A stretch of DNA of 64,000 nucleotides from Zymoseptoria tritici IPO323 (Eukaryota; Ascomycota; Dothideomycetes; Mycosphaerellales; Mycosphaerellaceae), in contig NC_018218.1 of assembly GCF_000219625.1 (NCBI RefSeq), forward strand, positions 4,216,001-4,280,000, written 5' to 3'. Position numbers and translations under genes: made by a program. Under the pieces are notes generated by a model that was given only the letters and a program-made list of their open reading frames with translations, ran no database searches and was not told the DNA's origin. This document shows positions 11,409-23,939 of the stretch, one piece after another; the stretch's first letter is position 1, and the number at the start of each line of letters is the position of its first letter.

Positions 11409-12778
11409 GTTCGCTGGTGAGAACGTGACCAAGCAAGGTTGACTTGGGATGACCTGAGAAAATGGATGAGAACGAGAATGCTGGAGCTGCTTTTGCTTGA
11501 AGTCAAAAAGGTGCAAAGAGGGGACAATGCGACAGTCTTATACCTTCGAGATGCGATTGAGCGCATCGACGACATAGATGCAGACATCGGTTCCTTGACA
11601 GCGCAGGTCCAAGAGAACGATCAGGTTGACCGAGGAGATCGTTGATGGACTCCACTCAGCTCAGACATTGGATGGCCGTGCTTGCGATCACCCTGTTGTT
11701 GAAGCGTCAGCGAAGTGATTCGATTTCGACGGCACATTACGCCACTTTGGTGGATGGAAGTTCTGGGGGAGCTTTGACACACAGCGCCCTAAGCGTAGGT
11801 ACGCATTCTTGAACTCGGGGTTGCCTTGTTGTCAAGGTAGCTGTAAACTACATCGACATGACGTGTTGCAACCACGCTGGTAGCAGGCTTGCCCCGCATT
11901 GCAGGCATTGAGTGCTCGTCCGTTGGGCGGTGCCCTGCTGTTGAGGCGTCATTGACTGCGTCGTGGTGTGCGATCGTTGCGTGTACAGTATGAGCTTTGC
12001 CTCACTTTTTGGAACCTTCGAGGGGGAATTTAGCGCTAAGCATGGTCAAGCTTGATGAAACAGAGCGCACCTCGGCGGGTGACCATCCGCGTTATGCGAG
12101 GTCGAGGGTAGAGGCAAGTCGTATGCGCGCTGTCTGTCCGGGTTCCGAGTACGAGGGCGACTGGTGGCAGCCGTACGAAGTCAACGAAAAGGCCGGCGAG
12201 TCTTCGACAGCAGTCTAGCTCAGTGAACAAAGCTCCTCTCCACCTGCCGTTCAATGCGGTGCGAGGGAATGCATGATGGTATGATTGATGCCAACAGTGT
12301 GCAGAATCGGAGGTTTGATGGGAAGAGACCGCAAGCAGTGGCCTTGGGGTTGGTTCCACGCGAGGAACAGGAAGCTCTCGTCAACTATCCTGCTAAGGTG
12401 AACTTTGCATCTACCTGATCAGTGTAAATCGTCCTCCATTCTGTGGCGCATCCTTGGCGATTCCATCAGAGGATGTTAGCGTAATCGCATCGCCCTGGCA
12501 TAGATAGATGTCAAGTGGTGCCTGGGCTGCCTGTAGGACCGAAGACGTGATGTCGCATTGCCCGATCCTAGCGATATCGATTCAATCAGCACATCCGTAG
12601 TAGATGAGAATCAATCGGTTGCGTATGTGTGCGTTTGTGAAGTTTTCTCATTCAGCCAGCAGGATGATTGATGCTGCAACCACGTCTATGCGACGCAAAG
12701 AACTATTTCAACTCAACGCCAGGACCGCATGCGCCATTGCCATGAGTTCCATCCCTCCCGCACACACTGCTGCTGCAT
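11409..12778. other. intergenic, no gene seen
   Basis: About 1.4 kb between the cutinase start and the eL6 stop. I find no family motif, RNA gene or repeat. The part next to 11408 must carry the cutinase promoter. Confidence 0.55.
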
Positions 12779-13488
12779 CTAGAACACCATCTCGTGCGGC
12801 CGGTCACCCTTCCTCAAGCTGAAGTTGGTGCTGAGGTATCCCTGGAGCAGAGGCTCCTTCTTAATTGCCGACAAGAGAGCCTTGTCCACCTTCTTCTGGT
12901 CCTCCGCGCGCTCACCAGCAACCTCCTTCTTGGCTGGCTTCTCACCCTGCTGGAAGAAAGCCTCCTTGCTGCCCTTCTTGTCGGCCTTCTTGTCGCGGGC
13001 GAAGTACTTCTCGCCGGAAGCCTTGTCAATGGTCGCAGAGTCGATGCCCTCAACTGGGATGGTGGTCTTGGTGGCGATCACATAGCGGGCGTTGACGCGG
13101 CGGAGAGGAACCCCGTTGACCTTGAATGGTCCGGTAACGAGGAGAACACCCTGATCGAGGACTTTGAGGAGGACGACGCGCTTGCCACGGAAGCGCCCAG
13201 CGAGGAGGATGAGGACGGTACCGGGCTTGAGCGACTCGCGGGGCTTGTATGGTCGAAGAGTCTTGCGGGTCTGCGCAATTCGGTGTTAGTGTCTGCTCTG
13301 ATGCATTCCACCGCAGTCGCCATTGAATTTCCATCTCCTCCCTCTGTCCATTCCTTCCGCGTCTGACCAAAGTGTATCCGTACCTTTCGTGGCTGCGACT
13401 CGTCCTCGGCCGGGTAGTATTTGCTGGCCTGCTGGTCGGCAGGAGTCACCGTCCTCTCACCACCTTGGAATTTCTTGACGCCCGACAT
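12779..13488 (-). CDS. RPL6: 60S ribosomal protein eL6
   Basis: Cytosolic large-subunit ribosomal protein eL6, 198 residues, two exons: 13488-13384 and 13270-12779, intron 113 nt with GTACGG donor. After the short N-terminal arm the core carries the KOW-like stretch [20 protein letters not shown], then [18 protein letters not shown], and the usual C terminus ending [18 protein letters not shown]. The first coding intron, 35 codons after the start, matches the habit of ribosomal protein genes to carry a 5' intron. It is transcribed divergently from the Rpn13 gene across a 400-bp gap. Codon use is strongly biased to C-ending codons, as expected for high expression. Confidence 0.95.
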
Positions 13489-13888
13489 TGTGTATGATGT
13501 GGCCGGCTACTGCAGGTTAGCAGTCTGTATCGTGTATCGGTTTCGGTGTGGTGTTCGGTGTGTGCGCGTACCAGAAAATCGAGAATGTGGGTTAGTAGTG
13601 AAGTGTCGAAATAAGACTGACCTTCCAAGATTCATCCGGTGTCGTCAAATTCGTGTCTTGGCGTGGGTGTGGTTCTGCTGCGGCTTCGCGGGAGCCCATG
13701 GAACGGCGAATATATGGTACTGGCGAGATTTTGTTGCCTCAGGCTTGAACACAAGCTGCTGATTGACGTCGAGCAGCACGGAAGCTTTGGCATCTAACCT
13801 AACACTTCACGAGCTCATCAACACTGTCCACCAGCTCCACAACGACTCATCCATCGCATCGACAAGCATACCTCTCGCACACAACACC
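13489..13888. other. divergent promoter region of eL6 and Rpn13
   Basis: A 400-bp gap between two divergently transcribed housekeeping genes. No conserved element could be named with confidence. The Rpn13 frame is open upstream to 13763 but the conserved protein starts at 13889. Confidence 0.5.
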
Positions 13889-15360
13889 ATGGCGGAAGCA
13901 CCGCTCATCACATTCAAGGCCGGTCTCTGCGACTTTCACGGCCGCAAAGTCACACCCAAGGGCACTGCAGGCTACCTCTACATCTACTCCGAAGATGACC
14001 TGCTACATTTCTGCTGGCGGCCACGCTCGGCACCATCGACCGAACCTGACCTCGACCTGATCATGTTTCCTCAAGACGGCCACTTCTACCCATTGGTCAA
14101 ACAACAAGGCGCAGAAGACCTCCACTCGCCTACGAACGGCCGCATCTTCGTCCTCAAATTCACCTCCAGCAGTCAGAAGTACTTCTTTTGGATGCAGAGC
14201 AAGAGTCAGTCACGGGCAGGGCATCTCAGTTGGTTCAGTCAACGGGATCAGAGGCTGGGACAGATCATCGATGCACTGTTGCAGGGCGAGGACGTTGATG
14301 TGGATGGCGAGATCGCGGATCTGCGGGCAGGCGGTGGCGGCGATGACGGCGACAACGATGACTTGATGGATCTGGACGGCGGCTCAGGTCTGGAGCGTCA
14401 CGAGACGGGAGGTGCAGGACAAGATGCTACAGGTGGAGACCCTCGAACGGAGGGCGAGGCGAGCAGAGAAGGAGGAGAGGATGGTGGCAGGGCGTAAGTG
14501 CATTCGCAAAGATTCCTTCTGCATGTTCATGATGGGTTCAGGCGCAGCACGGTCAAGTGGTAGACAAGCGGGCACATCACGTTGAAGAGCATTGCATGTG
14601 ACAAGCATTAAAAGAGAGCGAAGGCGCATATCGAGACTCGGCAGGATGCGAGTACTTTGAATCAAGATGCTTGCAATGTTTCGCTGCCGTATATGCTCAT
14701 GTCTGCCAGCTTGGTCGTGCTTGATCTCAGTTCCAGTTTGGCTGCACACTTGAAACATGGAGGAATGTGCTGACCATATTTCGACCAGCTAGACCCCGCG
14801 ACACCGACGACGTCGTCCAAAACTTCCTCAGATCCCTCAATGGCGGCGCTGGTATGACTGGAGCCTCCGCCTCTCAGTCCCAACAACAACAAGCCGACAA
14901 GCCATTCACCACCCTCTCCGATCTCCTTCCCTCCTCAACCACAACCTCCTACATCTCCACCGCCATCCCAGCACAGATCGACGAGCTCTGCACCCTGCTG
15001 CCACCCGAACTCTTCCTCCTCGCGCAGGAATCCGACTCATCGACGTCCGCGGCAGAATCAACACCTGCAGCCGCTCAAGCCGCGATCGAGGCGCTCTCCA
15101 CAGAGCAGAAGAAGACCGTCATCAACCGTGTTCTGCGCTCGCCTCAGTTACAGCAGAGTTTGGCGTCGCTGACGGTGGCGTTGAGGGATGGTGGGTTGCC
15201 GATGATTGGCGAGGCGCTCGGATTGAAGGTTGAGAATGGAGGTATGATCAAGCATGGGAGCATGCCGCTGGGTGGAGGCGAGGCGGTCGAGGCGTTTGTC
15301 AAGGGCGTGAAGAAGACTGTGGAAGAGGAGGGCAAGGGGTCGAAACGAGGCTCTGTGTGA
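13889..15360 (+). CDS. RPN13: 26S proteasome ubiquitin receptor Rpn13 (ADRM1)
   Basis: Rpn13 sits on the proteasome regulatory particle, binds ubiquitin and Rpn2 through an N-terminal Pru domain and recruits the deubiquitinase Uch37 through a C-terminal DEUBAD domain. Predicted 390 residues in two exons, 13889-14493 and 14793-15360. The Pru domain spans about residues 1-115 (ITFKAGLCDFHGRKVTPKGTAGYLYI, cut here by its own length; then LLHFCWRPR, DLIMFPQDGHF, KYFFWMQS). A Gly/Asp-rich linker follows, and the C-terminal helical region (about 205-375) holds PRDTDDVVQNFLRSLNGG and QKKTVINRVLRSPQLQQSL. The 299-nt intron ends at CTAG; the CAG six bases earlier would put a stop in frame. The start was chosen at the conserved MAEAPLITF. 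Confidence 0.92.
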
Positions 15361-15737
15361 GACAGATGCTCGAGTCGTGTGGGAGGTGAATTACATTGAC
15401 GCTGCTCTTTTAGCACAGCGTTAGCGTTCACAGTCGCTGTACAGCATGAATGGAGACCACAGAACCACCCTTATGTGGAGCTCCAAGCTCGAAAACCGAG
15501 AGGAGTCAAGATGTCTGGTTATCCGCACTACAACCTTTCCAAGTCCGCTACCACCACGTCTGGTCTCATGACACGCCAATCTGTCTAGTCGTGATAGTCA
15601 TGCAATCATCTCTCCCTACTTTAGATTCCATCGAACTTTTCCTTGCGTAGTCCTGGCCTTGGCACGAATTGCAGTGCGCTTCATTACGTCAAATCATATG
15701 CTCATCATTGTCCTGGTTGCGAGATCGCTGTGTCTCC
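15361..15737. other. intergenic between convergent genes
   Basis: Lies between the stops of Rpn13 (+) and the Zn2Cys6 factor (-). No gene seen. Confidence 0.6.
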
Positions 15738-18531
15738 TCACAACATGCCGCCACCTCCGCCACCTCCACCCGGCGCCTCCATGAATACTGCTCCCGGACC
15801 AAGCCCACTGGTCCCGTTGTGCTGCTGGCCTGGCTGTCCGCCGGTATCCATCGCCAGGTCCAGGTTCATGGGCCACATTTGCGTGTTATCGAGACCTGCC
15901 GCTCCTGTGCCTTGAATGTACGAGTCCCAGGCGCCCTATGATGATATTTGTTAGTGGCTGGGAGTGTCAAGCGGAAGGTGTGACTCACCCAATCAATGTC
16001 GCCCTCCATCATGAAGTTCCCACCTTGACCATTGAGCAGCTGCGTCATGGGACTTGCTGCCCCGCCCATGGACATGCTATTCGGTTCGTATTGTGGTGTC
16101 AGGCCGGTGCGGGCTGCCATGGGATCGTTGAGGAGAGCGGCCATGCCAGCTGGGTAGGGTTGCGATTGCTTGTTCTCATTCGAGGGGGGCATTTGATTAA
16201 TGTTCATGCCAAAACCAGGACCTGGCGAAAGGCCGCCGGAGGAGAGCATGCCGAGCGTCATGGCAGCGGATTGCTCAGGCGGTAGGTCGTCAGTATTCGT
16301 ATCGGGGATGTTGCCGCTGGTGTACATGTTGTAGCTGGGGATGCGCGAAGGATAAGCTGGTTTGTCTTGCACTTGGTGCGGCTGTCGTGTCTGGGTCTTT
16401 TGCCAATCGGTATGGGCCTTCAACTTCTCGACCATGACGCGCAGGGCGGATGAAGCTTTGTAGGCTTCTATACTCTCGTTGCGGACAGACTCCCAGATCG
16501 AGATGCAGTGCTCTACTGCCTGCATCATTTGTTCGCGGCGGCCCTCATCATACTGCTCGGGTGTTTGTGGCGAATTCGGTCCGCTTGATGGAGTGCGGCA
16601 CTTGCGCTCTGCCTCAGCGCTGTGGTACAGATCCAGGCATACTAACATGGCGGCCAGCATGAAGTCGTGAGTCGTTAGGGAACTTATATACCACTTGACA
16701 GATCGCAGGCGACCGCCAGGCTGAGACTCCTGATGCAAAGTGGCTTGATGATGGAGGAGCTCCATCGAGGCATCAATGCACGTCCGCCGGGAGTAGGCGA
16801 ATCTCGGATTCTCTCGGCCTCTTGCGATGAAGCGTCGGTGCAAGACGAAGAGCGATCGCAGGTAAACCATTTCTAGGCCCAATCGCTGCATGATCAAGTT
16901 GGCCGGATCGCGAGCCGATTCTTGGAACGAGCGCATGAGAAGCAGCGGCGGATGCTGTGACCTCGCCTCCCGCAGCTCAGCATCAAATTTCAGCGTCTCG
17001 TCATACGATAGCGGATTCGACACGGACTGCGAGCGCTCCACGATGCGACCGAACAGGAACGTCATCTTCGATTTTGTGATCATATAGGACATCGGGGTCG
17101 CCTCAAACGCCGGCCGTGACGGTGGCAGCGTCTTCATGTCTTCGAAGAGCTCGTCGTCGTAGAGGTTGCGGGGAACTTCAGTATCCATGTGATCGCACTT
17201 GATCATCGCAGGGAGGCCGAATTGGAAAGAAATGAGCAGGTCGCATTGTCGTACAAACGTCCAAACTCTCCGTCGCATCTCGCCTTGGAATGGTGTGATG
17301 GCTGGATGTGGTCCCGGATCTCTGTGATAGCCCATGCGCATGGCTAGCCTCACACAAAGACCAGTCATTAACAGGACCCCTGGTTCGGCATCTTTGCTGC
17401 GACCGTACTCTGCCTGGACATGAAGCACCAGGGTCTCCAATGTCTGCGGATTGCTTTGCGTAAGATCGGACAAGATCAAAGCCTGTGCAGTCAGTTTTCT
17501 GTACTGATGCGACAGCTCAAGCGACCTCCCACGATATTCCGGAGGCTCATCACCTGCTCTGTTATACGATTGCAACGCCAGGGTCATCATGGCAAAGCAG
17601 AGTCCTAGCCAAGGGACACCAGTCTCGTTCGGATTCAGCCAGTGCTGATCGTATTGCTTTTGAAAAGAAGGACCATGTATGATGTGGACTGAAGGGTCGT
17701 ATGCGTTGAAATATCTCGCAATCAAACGGTCAGCGTCTGCTTTGTTTGGGTACGCTGCCAGAATGTCGTTCCTGTCCATCGGTGCTAGACCTTGTAGCAG
17801 AAATGCGGCACCGGTATTTCCTGCCGATTTGGCAGCCTGAACTTTTGCCATCTGCTGTTTATAGTCGTCCTTGTGACTCTCGAAGTACTTCTTGACTTCT
17901 GAGATTTCACCCAAGATCGCGTACCTGCCAAAAGCGTTAGTCAGATGATTAGTGACTAGTGTAGTATAAAATATGCATACCAATGAGCGTCACTGGCGTA
18001 CATGGCCTTTCCGTTGTCCATTTTCATGATGCCAATGCCGTGAGATATGTTCTCCAGCTCGCTTTCATCCTCTCCATTACCTTCCGTCTCTTCTACGATC
18101 AGATCTGCGCCGCCTGGATCCAGCCTCAGATCTGATCCTGTACTCAGACTGTTGCTCCGACTCCCCTGAATTGCTGCTTGCGCCGCAGCTGTCGATCCAG
18201 ATTGTGGTCCGCTGGTCATTAAAGATAGAACCAGTCCCTCGAGTCTGTCGATGCGATTCTGCATGTCGTCGGGCGAAGCGTTTGCGCTGCTTGCGGCAGT
18301 CTTTCTGCGATTCCCTGGGGCTGCATAGTTACATGCGCCTATATCTCCACGTTTCGTGCAATTGTCGCATGGGTGTCCACGATTGCACTTCAGCTTACGA
18401 TGCCTGCACGGAGCACATGAGAGCGGGATGCGGTTTCGCTTACGCACAACACGGTGGGAATGGCCATCCGGAGATTGACCGGCATTGGAGGAGTGAGAAG
18501 AGGGCGGAGTGGGTTGTGTCGGACCCGGCAT
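15738..18531 (-). CDS. Zn2Cys6 transcription factor with fungal-specific regulatory domain
   Basis: An 894-residue nuclear regulator. Exons are 18531-17981, 17924-15989 and 15935-15738. The binuclear zinc cluster is complete: C39, C42, C49, C55, C58 and C67, embedded in the basic run RKRNRIPLSCAPCRHRKLKC, followed by a short linker and a probable dimerisation helix (RIDRLEGLVLSLM, near residue 95). The fungal-specific transcription factor domain covers about residues 220-650, with LIARYFNAYDPSVHIIHGP and the hallmark RRRVWTFVRQCDLLISFQFGLP. The C terminus ends in a Gly run and Met-Leu. The target genes cannot be told from sequence. It shares a 776-bp divergent upstream region with the Yos9 gene. 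A frame-consistent third exon is needed to reach the conserved DWGAWDSYI segment. Confidence 0.9.
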
Positions 18532-19307
18532 TGTGTGAGTTGGTAGGCTGGTCGTGGGAGTCGGATTGCGCCGGCGATTGTGTCGCGACGAGGACGCCCG
18601 AGAGTGAGTTTAGAGCTAGCTCCCTTAAAGTAGCAAGTCTCGAAGGACGCCAGGAAGGCGTTGGCGGAGTTGTTCAATATGCGCGCGCGTTGATATGTCG
18701 TCCTCGAGCTCGTTGGCGCGGCTGAACGTTGTCCTTGAAGGCTGGTAGTCGCCGTGGTGCTATCTCCTGGGCAGTGTGCGATTGATGAAGCGACGACGAG
18801 AGATGGATGCGACGAAGACGCCGGACAGTCTGCGCAATGGGTGGGAGAAGTTGGTGGTCAAGAGAGGACTGAATCCTTCTCTCATGCTGAACCGGAAGAG
18901 TTGCTAGTAGATGCGATGCGATCATGCTTGGCGGGGAGGAAACAGCGAGGTAACTCTCCTCTATCGTAGAGCAGGCACGACAGCTAACTTTTCCCGCTGA
19001 AGGAGCCAGTAGCAGCACTCGGTCTCAGCCTCTGATCTTTGCAATGACTCACTTCTACCTGGTTCGCCGGGCGAAAGTGGTTTTCATCATGATGTCCGAT
19101 TTCGAGGCGGCGTTAACTGAGATATCGGAGGTAAGGTAAGATATAGCGGAGCGATGGTGCCGACTGGAGACGGAGACCCTGGAAGAGCTGGGGCCCGGAA
19201 GTTGACAGCTCGCCGCAACGACGACACTTTCAACCACGCAATGACATGAACGTACACCCTCCGCAGGATCAGCGACCCGAGTTGTGGTCGAATCGACTAC
19301 CGGCACA
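18532..19307. other. divergent promoter region of the Zn2Cys6 gene and Yos9
   Basis: A 776-bp gap between two divergent starts. Several short frames occur but none has family resemblance. Confidence 0.5.
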
Positions 19308-21062
19308 ATGAGATACCTACTAGCACTCCCAGCGGTGTTGCGAGCCGCCGTATTACTGGCTTCCGCGTCGCAACACAGCTTCAGCGTACAAGATGATCTG
19401 CTCGCCTTCCCACAGTACGAGGTTCGATTTCAGGACGAATGGACATCGGAAGCGGAAGCGCATTCAAAGCTCTCCAACAACGGGAAGCCTCACGACCATT
19501 TGCGGCATGAGCACCAGAAAGAGCAATACGAGCTGCAACAACGGCTTGGCTCCACTACCGATGGCGACCCTGCTGAACCTCAACCCGTCGAATACGAGCG
19601 CCTTGTACTAGACGGCCACAGTTGGCTGTGCGAGGTGCCGATTGTGAAGAAGAAAGAAGAAACACCGAATGTGAACGACACGCAAACGAAAGCAGAGGAG
19701 GAGAAGGAGCTGGCACGAGCGACAGACCGCGGATGGGAACTTTTGAGCGGCATGGAAGACAGCTGCATCTTCTTCATTGGAGGCTGGTGGAGTTATCGAT
19801 TCTGCTACAACCAGGGCGTAAAGCAGTTCCACCAGTTACCGTTGGCACGAGGCGTGCCGAATTACCCTCCTCAGGAGGACCCATCTATTCCAGGCTTCAC
19901 GCTTGGTACATATAGCAAAGGCGCTGAGGATGAGGACGATCACAAAGACGAGACGTCGGAGCGTGGAAGCGCGTTAGATAAGAGCGGTGGGAAGCGGACA
20001 CGGGGAGGACATGGCGAGCTGGTGCAGCATGGCGAGAGCAGGTATTTGGTGCAGACGCTCGGTGGAGGTACCCGCTGCGACCTGACAGGCAAGGAGCGGG
20101 TAATTGAAATTCAGGTACGTTGTTGAAAGTTGCTCTTTCGATCACTGAAAGCAAGATTGCTAACGTGAGTACAGTACCATTGCAACCCACAGTCCGCCGA
20201 TCGCATATCCCTCATCAAAGAGACGAGCACCTGCGCATATCTCATGGTGATCCAAACACCGCGATTGTGCAACGACGTCGCCTTCCAGCCACCGCAAAAG
20301 GATCAGCCAAATACTGTCTCCTGCTCGCCGATTCTGAGTGATGATGAAGTCGAAGCCTACGAGCACGAGCTCGCAGAAGTCAAGGACATGGAACGCGAAA
20401 TAAAAGAGCAAGATGAAGCCGATCCTCTTGGAGGATCGGTCTTCCCGCCACCTCTTCCTGTCGGCGATATCATCGTAGGCGGACATGCATTGGTGCCGCC
20501 AGGGAAGAAGATCGAGAAATCTTCAATTGTCGGTAAGTAATCGCGAGCTTTGGGATCATCTATATGTCGTGTATGCTGATACGAAGTAGGAGGTGGAGTG
20601 TATGTGGAGACGTTGGCTACGTCGGACGGCAAGATGCTGAGCAAAGAAGATCTGAAGAAATTGGGCCTACCAGACATGGAAGCCGTGGAGAAGCTCCGCA
20701 AGGAACTTGAGAAGTATGCGAAAGGGGAGCAGTGGAAGCTGGATGTCGTGGATACCCCTGCTGGGAGAGAGTATCGTGCAATTGTTGGCTCTGACGACGA
20801 TGAAAAGCCTGCTTCGCAGGAGGGCACAGTCAAGGCTGAGAAGAAGGAGCAGCAGCAAGGTCAGGAGAAAGATGTCGAAGAACCGGTCAAACTGAAAGAA
20901 GGCAAAGAACCGGGCAAGCTGACAGAAGGCAAAGCGGCGGGCAAGCGGAAAGACGTTAAGGGGCACGCGCGGCAGCAAGACTCAAACCCCAGACCGAAGC
21001 AGGAAGAAGAGGAGACCGAGCAGGAGGGTAGCCAGGAGGAATTCTTCAGGGATGAACTGTAG
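19308..21062 (+). CDS. YOS9: ER quality-control lectin Yos9 / OS-9
   Basis: Yos9 is an ER-lumen lectin of the Hrd1 complex that recognises trimmed mannose on misfolded glycoproteins and sends them to ERAD. Predicted 545 residues, three exons: 19308-20114, 20175-20532 and 20590-21062. A signal peptide (RYLLALPAVLRAAVLLASAS) opens the protein. The mannose-6-phosphate-receptor-homology domain spans about residues 95-320: LVLDGHSWLCEVPI, then SCIFFIGGWWSYRFCYNQGVKQFHQLP, of which the WW-Y-C core is typical, then CDLTGKERVIEIQ and YHCNPQSADRISLIKE. The tail is Lys/Glu/Gln-rich and ends FFRDEL, a HDEL-like ER-retrieval signal. Length and order agree with fungal Yos9. Confidence 0.93.
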
Positions 21063-21263
21063 TCATGTCATGCACGAGTTGAATAGAACGACATCGGCAT
21101 CTCTTCATTCCAATTCGCTGTGGACCTGGAGCTTTATCTCATGCCTCGGTCCAAAAGCTGACCACAAAAAAAGTAAGGAGCGGCCCAAGGAACGCCGTCC
21201 GCCATGCAAATGCCATGCGATGCAAGTCCTCCAAAAGCTCTATACATGCTCCAGTCTATCACA

Positions 21264-22262
21264 TCATCCAAACATCGTCCTCAAACCTTCGTAAATCGTG
21301 AAAATGAGCGCCGAACTAGGCGCACTCCTCGCCACGGTGATGCCACACCCTCGATACAACCCCTTCAGCCCATGCGCACGATACAGCTCCTTGCCCACGT
21401 TTCCAAATGTCGACCTTGTGTTCAACTCTCCCGTCTGAATCTTACTCTTGATCGTATCCGCGGGGAAGAAGAGGAAGTTGTACGCCATGCCCGCGACCGC
21501 TCCCGAGGCCATTTGCTGCCAGATCGGTAAGGAGTCGTTCTGCGGATCTTTCAGTTGCTTCTTGAACATCAGCGAGAAGGTCTCGTAGCATCCAAACCAT
21601 GCCGCGCTGCCTCCCGTCTCTCGAAGCAATGTCCCAAACTGCCCTCGCCAGAATCCTCGCAGACCTTCTCTTCGATGTACATCCGCAATCACCGCAAAAG
21701 GGCTGACGGATTTTGACGACAGTCCGACTCGCGGTCCGAGAGTGGCATCCATCGAAGTTTGCAGCGGTGCTTGCATGCGGCACTTGACCAGCTCAATCGG
21801 CGTGAGCACCAATGAAGTCACACCGCCTGACATCGCTCCGGCCATGACCAAGGCTCCAAGCGGTAACTTCTCCTCGATATCACGTCCCTTCCACACTGTT
21901 GCCCGCAACACATCTTGTGCCAGACGATACGCCCAAAACAGACACGCTGTCTCCGCTGCGGCACCGAATAGGGGAGCGCTCACGCCGCGGTATAGATTGC
22001 GCACACCACCTTGCTGAATACTCTGTCGGAAGCAGTCGAGCGGTCCAGTGTAGCGAAGAGGGAGGTGATCGGGTTGCGATTGCAGGCGGACTTTGACCGT
22101 GTCGAAGGGGTACTCGACGATTTTGCCGACTGTGCCGGCGAAGGAGCCGTAGGAGATGTCCTTGAGGGCTTCGATACCCTGGCTCGTGGCAGCGGTGGGC
22201 TCGACGGGGACGGTGTCGGTCGGCTTCTGCACGAGGTTGGGCGAGGCTGCCTTTGCATCCAT
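21264..22262 (-). CDS. Mitochondrial carrier, ornithine/arginine type
   Basis: A 332-residue single-exon member of the mitochondrial carrier family, most like the fungal ornithine carriers (yeast Ort1, Neurospora arg-13) that exchange ornithine for protons or citrulline/arginine across the inner membrane. The three repeats each show the signature PxDxxKxxxQ or a variant: PFDTVKVRLQ, PIELVKCRMQ and PADTIKSKIQ. Around these lie EYPFDTVKVRLQSQPDHLPL and YTGPLDCFRQSI, segments usual in ornithine carriers. The first in-frame ATG (22262) is taken as the start; upstream codons lack an ATG. Substrate assignment is by resemblance and is less certain than the family. It is transcribed divergently from Cgr1. 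Confidence 0.88.
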   Translation of the reverse strand: MDAKAASPNLVQKPTDTVPVEPTAATSQGIEALKDISYGSFAGTVGKIVEYPFDTVKVRLQSQPDHLPLRYTGPLDCFRQSIQQGGVRNLYRGVSAPLFGAAAETACLFWAYRLAQDVLRATVWKGRDIEEKLPLGALVMAGAMSGGVTSLVLTPIELVKCRMQAPLQTSMDATLGPRVGLSSKSVSPFAVIADVHRREGLRGFWRGQFGTLLRETGGSAAWFGCYETFSLMFKKQLKDPQNDSLPIWQQMASGAVAGMAYNFLFFPADTIKSKIQTGELNTRSTFGNVGKELYRAHGLKGLYRGCGITVARSAPSSALIFTIYEGLRTMFG

Positions 22263-22737
22263 CGGAGGTCTGTTTGTGGGGGTTCTTTCCTTGAGCGGTT
22301 CAACTTTCACGCGCGGAGGAAGGCGTGAAGTGAAGTGAGTGTCGATGCTATCGCGGGAGCATTATTCCAATTCAAGCCTCTTCGATCTCACGGGCGGACC
22401 GTTCATGGACGATGTTGTGCGATGTCGGCTTGGAGAGGAACGAAGTGCGTGGGGATTGCAGGATGAGGCTTTTATTGATTTAGTCCCGCGCTGATCAAGA
22501 AGCGGTGACGCGGGGTGAGTTTTTTTTCCCTCCCACTTTCGCTTGCGGTCTGGTCCTGCAGGCTCATCAATATATAGAGTCAAATTTCATCAAAAATTGA
22601 TGAGCTCTCGGAGCTCTAGAGGTTAAATCCGAAGAGCCCAACTTTTTGGTCGGAGGTAAGATCAGCTTTCCTTCATTTAGATCTACCTTTCTTTCAACCA
22701 CGACGAAACCCACACTCCTGCAACACTTTCGCTGAAC
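22263..22737. other. divergent promoter region of the carrier and Cgr1
   Basis: A 475-bp gap between two divergent starts; includes T-rich and CT-rich stretches near 22521-22535 and 22685-22700. No gene seen. Confidence 0.5.
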
Positions 22738-23159
22738 ATGGCTGCCACCTCTGCGACCGCGGCGCCGCCGTCTGGCGAGGCAGCGAAGACGGCGCAAGCC
22801 TCCGGACTCCGGGTGAATGGAAAGCAATGGCATGAGACGAAGAAGGCTTTTCGTCCTACCGCCGGACAGACAAGCTATGCAAAGCGTGTGGCGCGGGAGT
22901 CGCAGGCGGCGGAGGTGAAGAAGATTGAGAAAGAGATGAAGGAAGAGAAGGAGGAAGAGCGCCAGGTACGTTGGCATGTCATACAGCTTGTATGCGACTA
23001 TTACTGACTTACCTGCAGAGGAGAATCACAGCCATCAAGGACCGCCGAGCCGCGAAGGAGGAGAAGGAGCGATATGAGAAGATGGCGGAGAAGATGCACA
23101 AGAAGCGTGTCGAGCGTCTGAAGCGGAGAGAGAAGCGCAACAAGATGCTGAAGTCTTGA
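22738..23159 (+). CDS. CGR1: rRNA-processing protein Cgr1
   Basis: Cgr1 is a small nucleolar protein needed for processing of 60S pre-ribosomal RNA. Predicted 122 residues, two exons (22738-22965, 23019-23159) with a 53-nt intron. Family signatures are [29 protein letters not shown], then the long charged helix [40 protein letters not shown] at the C terminus (shown in the sequence as a continuous Lys/Arg/Glu coiled region from about residue 60). Length is normal for the family. Confidence 0.93.
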
Positions 23160-23818
23160 GCTGTGGAAAGGAACAAGTGCAGCACTTTGACGGCAACGAG
23201 ACACTTCGTTCCTCCATCGCTGCGCAAGAAAGGACTATAGCTCTGACTTGGCCGTTCAGAGTGAAGACGACGTCGCTTGGACGAGTCCAGTACAGTCCTC
23301 CCGAGCCATCCCGTGAACGATTCCACGCAGCTCGAGCCATCTGAGCGATCGAAACTGTTCGGCTGCGTTGTCAAGTCTTTGTCTTCCACGGCTGAAGATC
23401 CGCGACTTAGCATGCTAAAGACGTCACCTGCACGGTCAGATTCGACGGCATCGAGAGAGGCGCCCACTGGACTCGCTCAATACTGGACCCTCCACAGCAA
23501 GCTGATCGCAAGCGTCGGACAATAGTTGACGATTGCCTGTGACCAGCAGCACGTCGTCTTCCTCGAAAGCCCGGTCTTCACGCCACTGGCAAGAGCAACT
23601 AGGGTTGCCGCTGATGCATCCCGGACCGGCGTTGCACTTAGTCTATATATCAGCGAAGATGTCTCATGAACACTTTCTCGATCTTGTGAGTACCACGTAC
23701 CACAATTCGCACAAGTAGAGCAACCAGCAAACAGCCTGACGCCTCGCTGCATTTCCGAGACATACATATCGAATTTCCAGCCCACAGCTGCGAGGCGCTA
23801 ATTCCTACAGTACCGAGC
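23160..23818. other. intergenic left of the retrotransposon
   Basis: From the Cgr1 stop to the target duplication. No recognisable gene; I could not match the ends of this stretch and of the stretch right of the element to one interrupted gene. Confidence 0.5.
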
Positions 23819-23823
23819 AGTCT
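23819..23823. repeat. target-site duplication, left copy (AGTCT)
   Basis: The five bases AGTCT directly before the left LTR recur directly after the right LTR at 30862-30866, the usual 5-bp footprint of copia-type integration. Confidence 0.95.
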
Positions 23824-23939
23824 TGTTGAAGATTAGAGCCAAAAGTGATTAGATTTCTGACTACTACCTGCAGTGCCATATATATAGACCATGACCGATA
23901 ACCGATATCGGATGCATGACACAATGCTATATTGTAACA
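23824..23939 (-). repeat. LTR (3' LTR of the copia element)
   Basis: 116 bp, TGTTGAAG...TTGTAACA as read on the plus strand. Contains a TATATATA segment and two ATATCGG-type runs. It differs from the right LTR by G against A at two places. Confidence 0.96.
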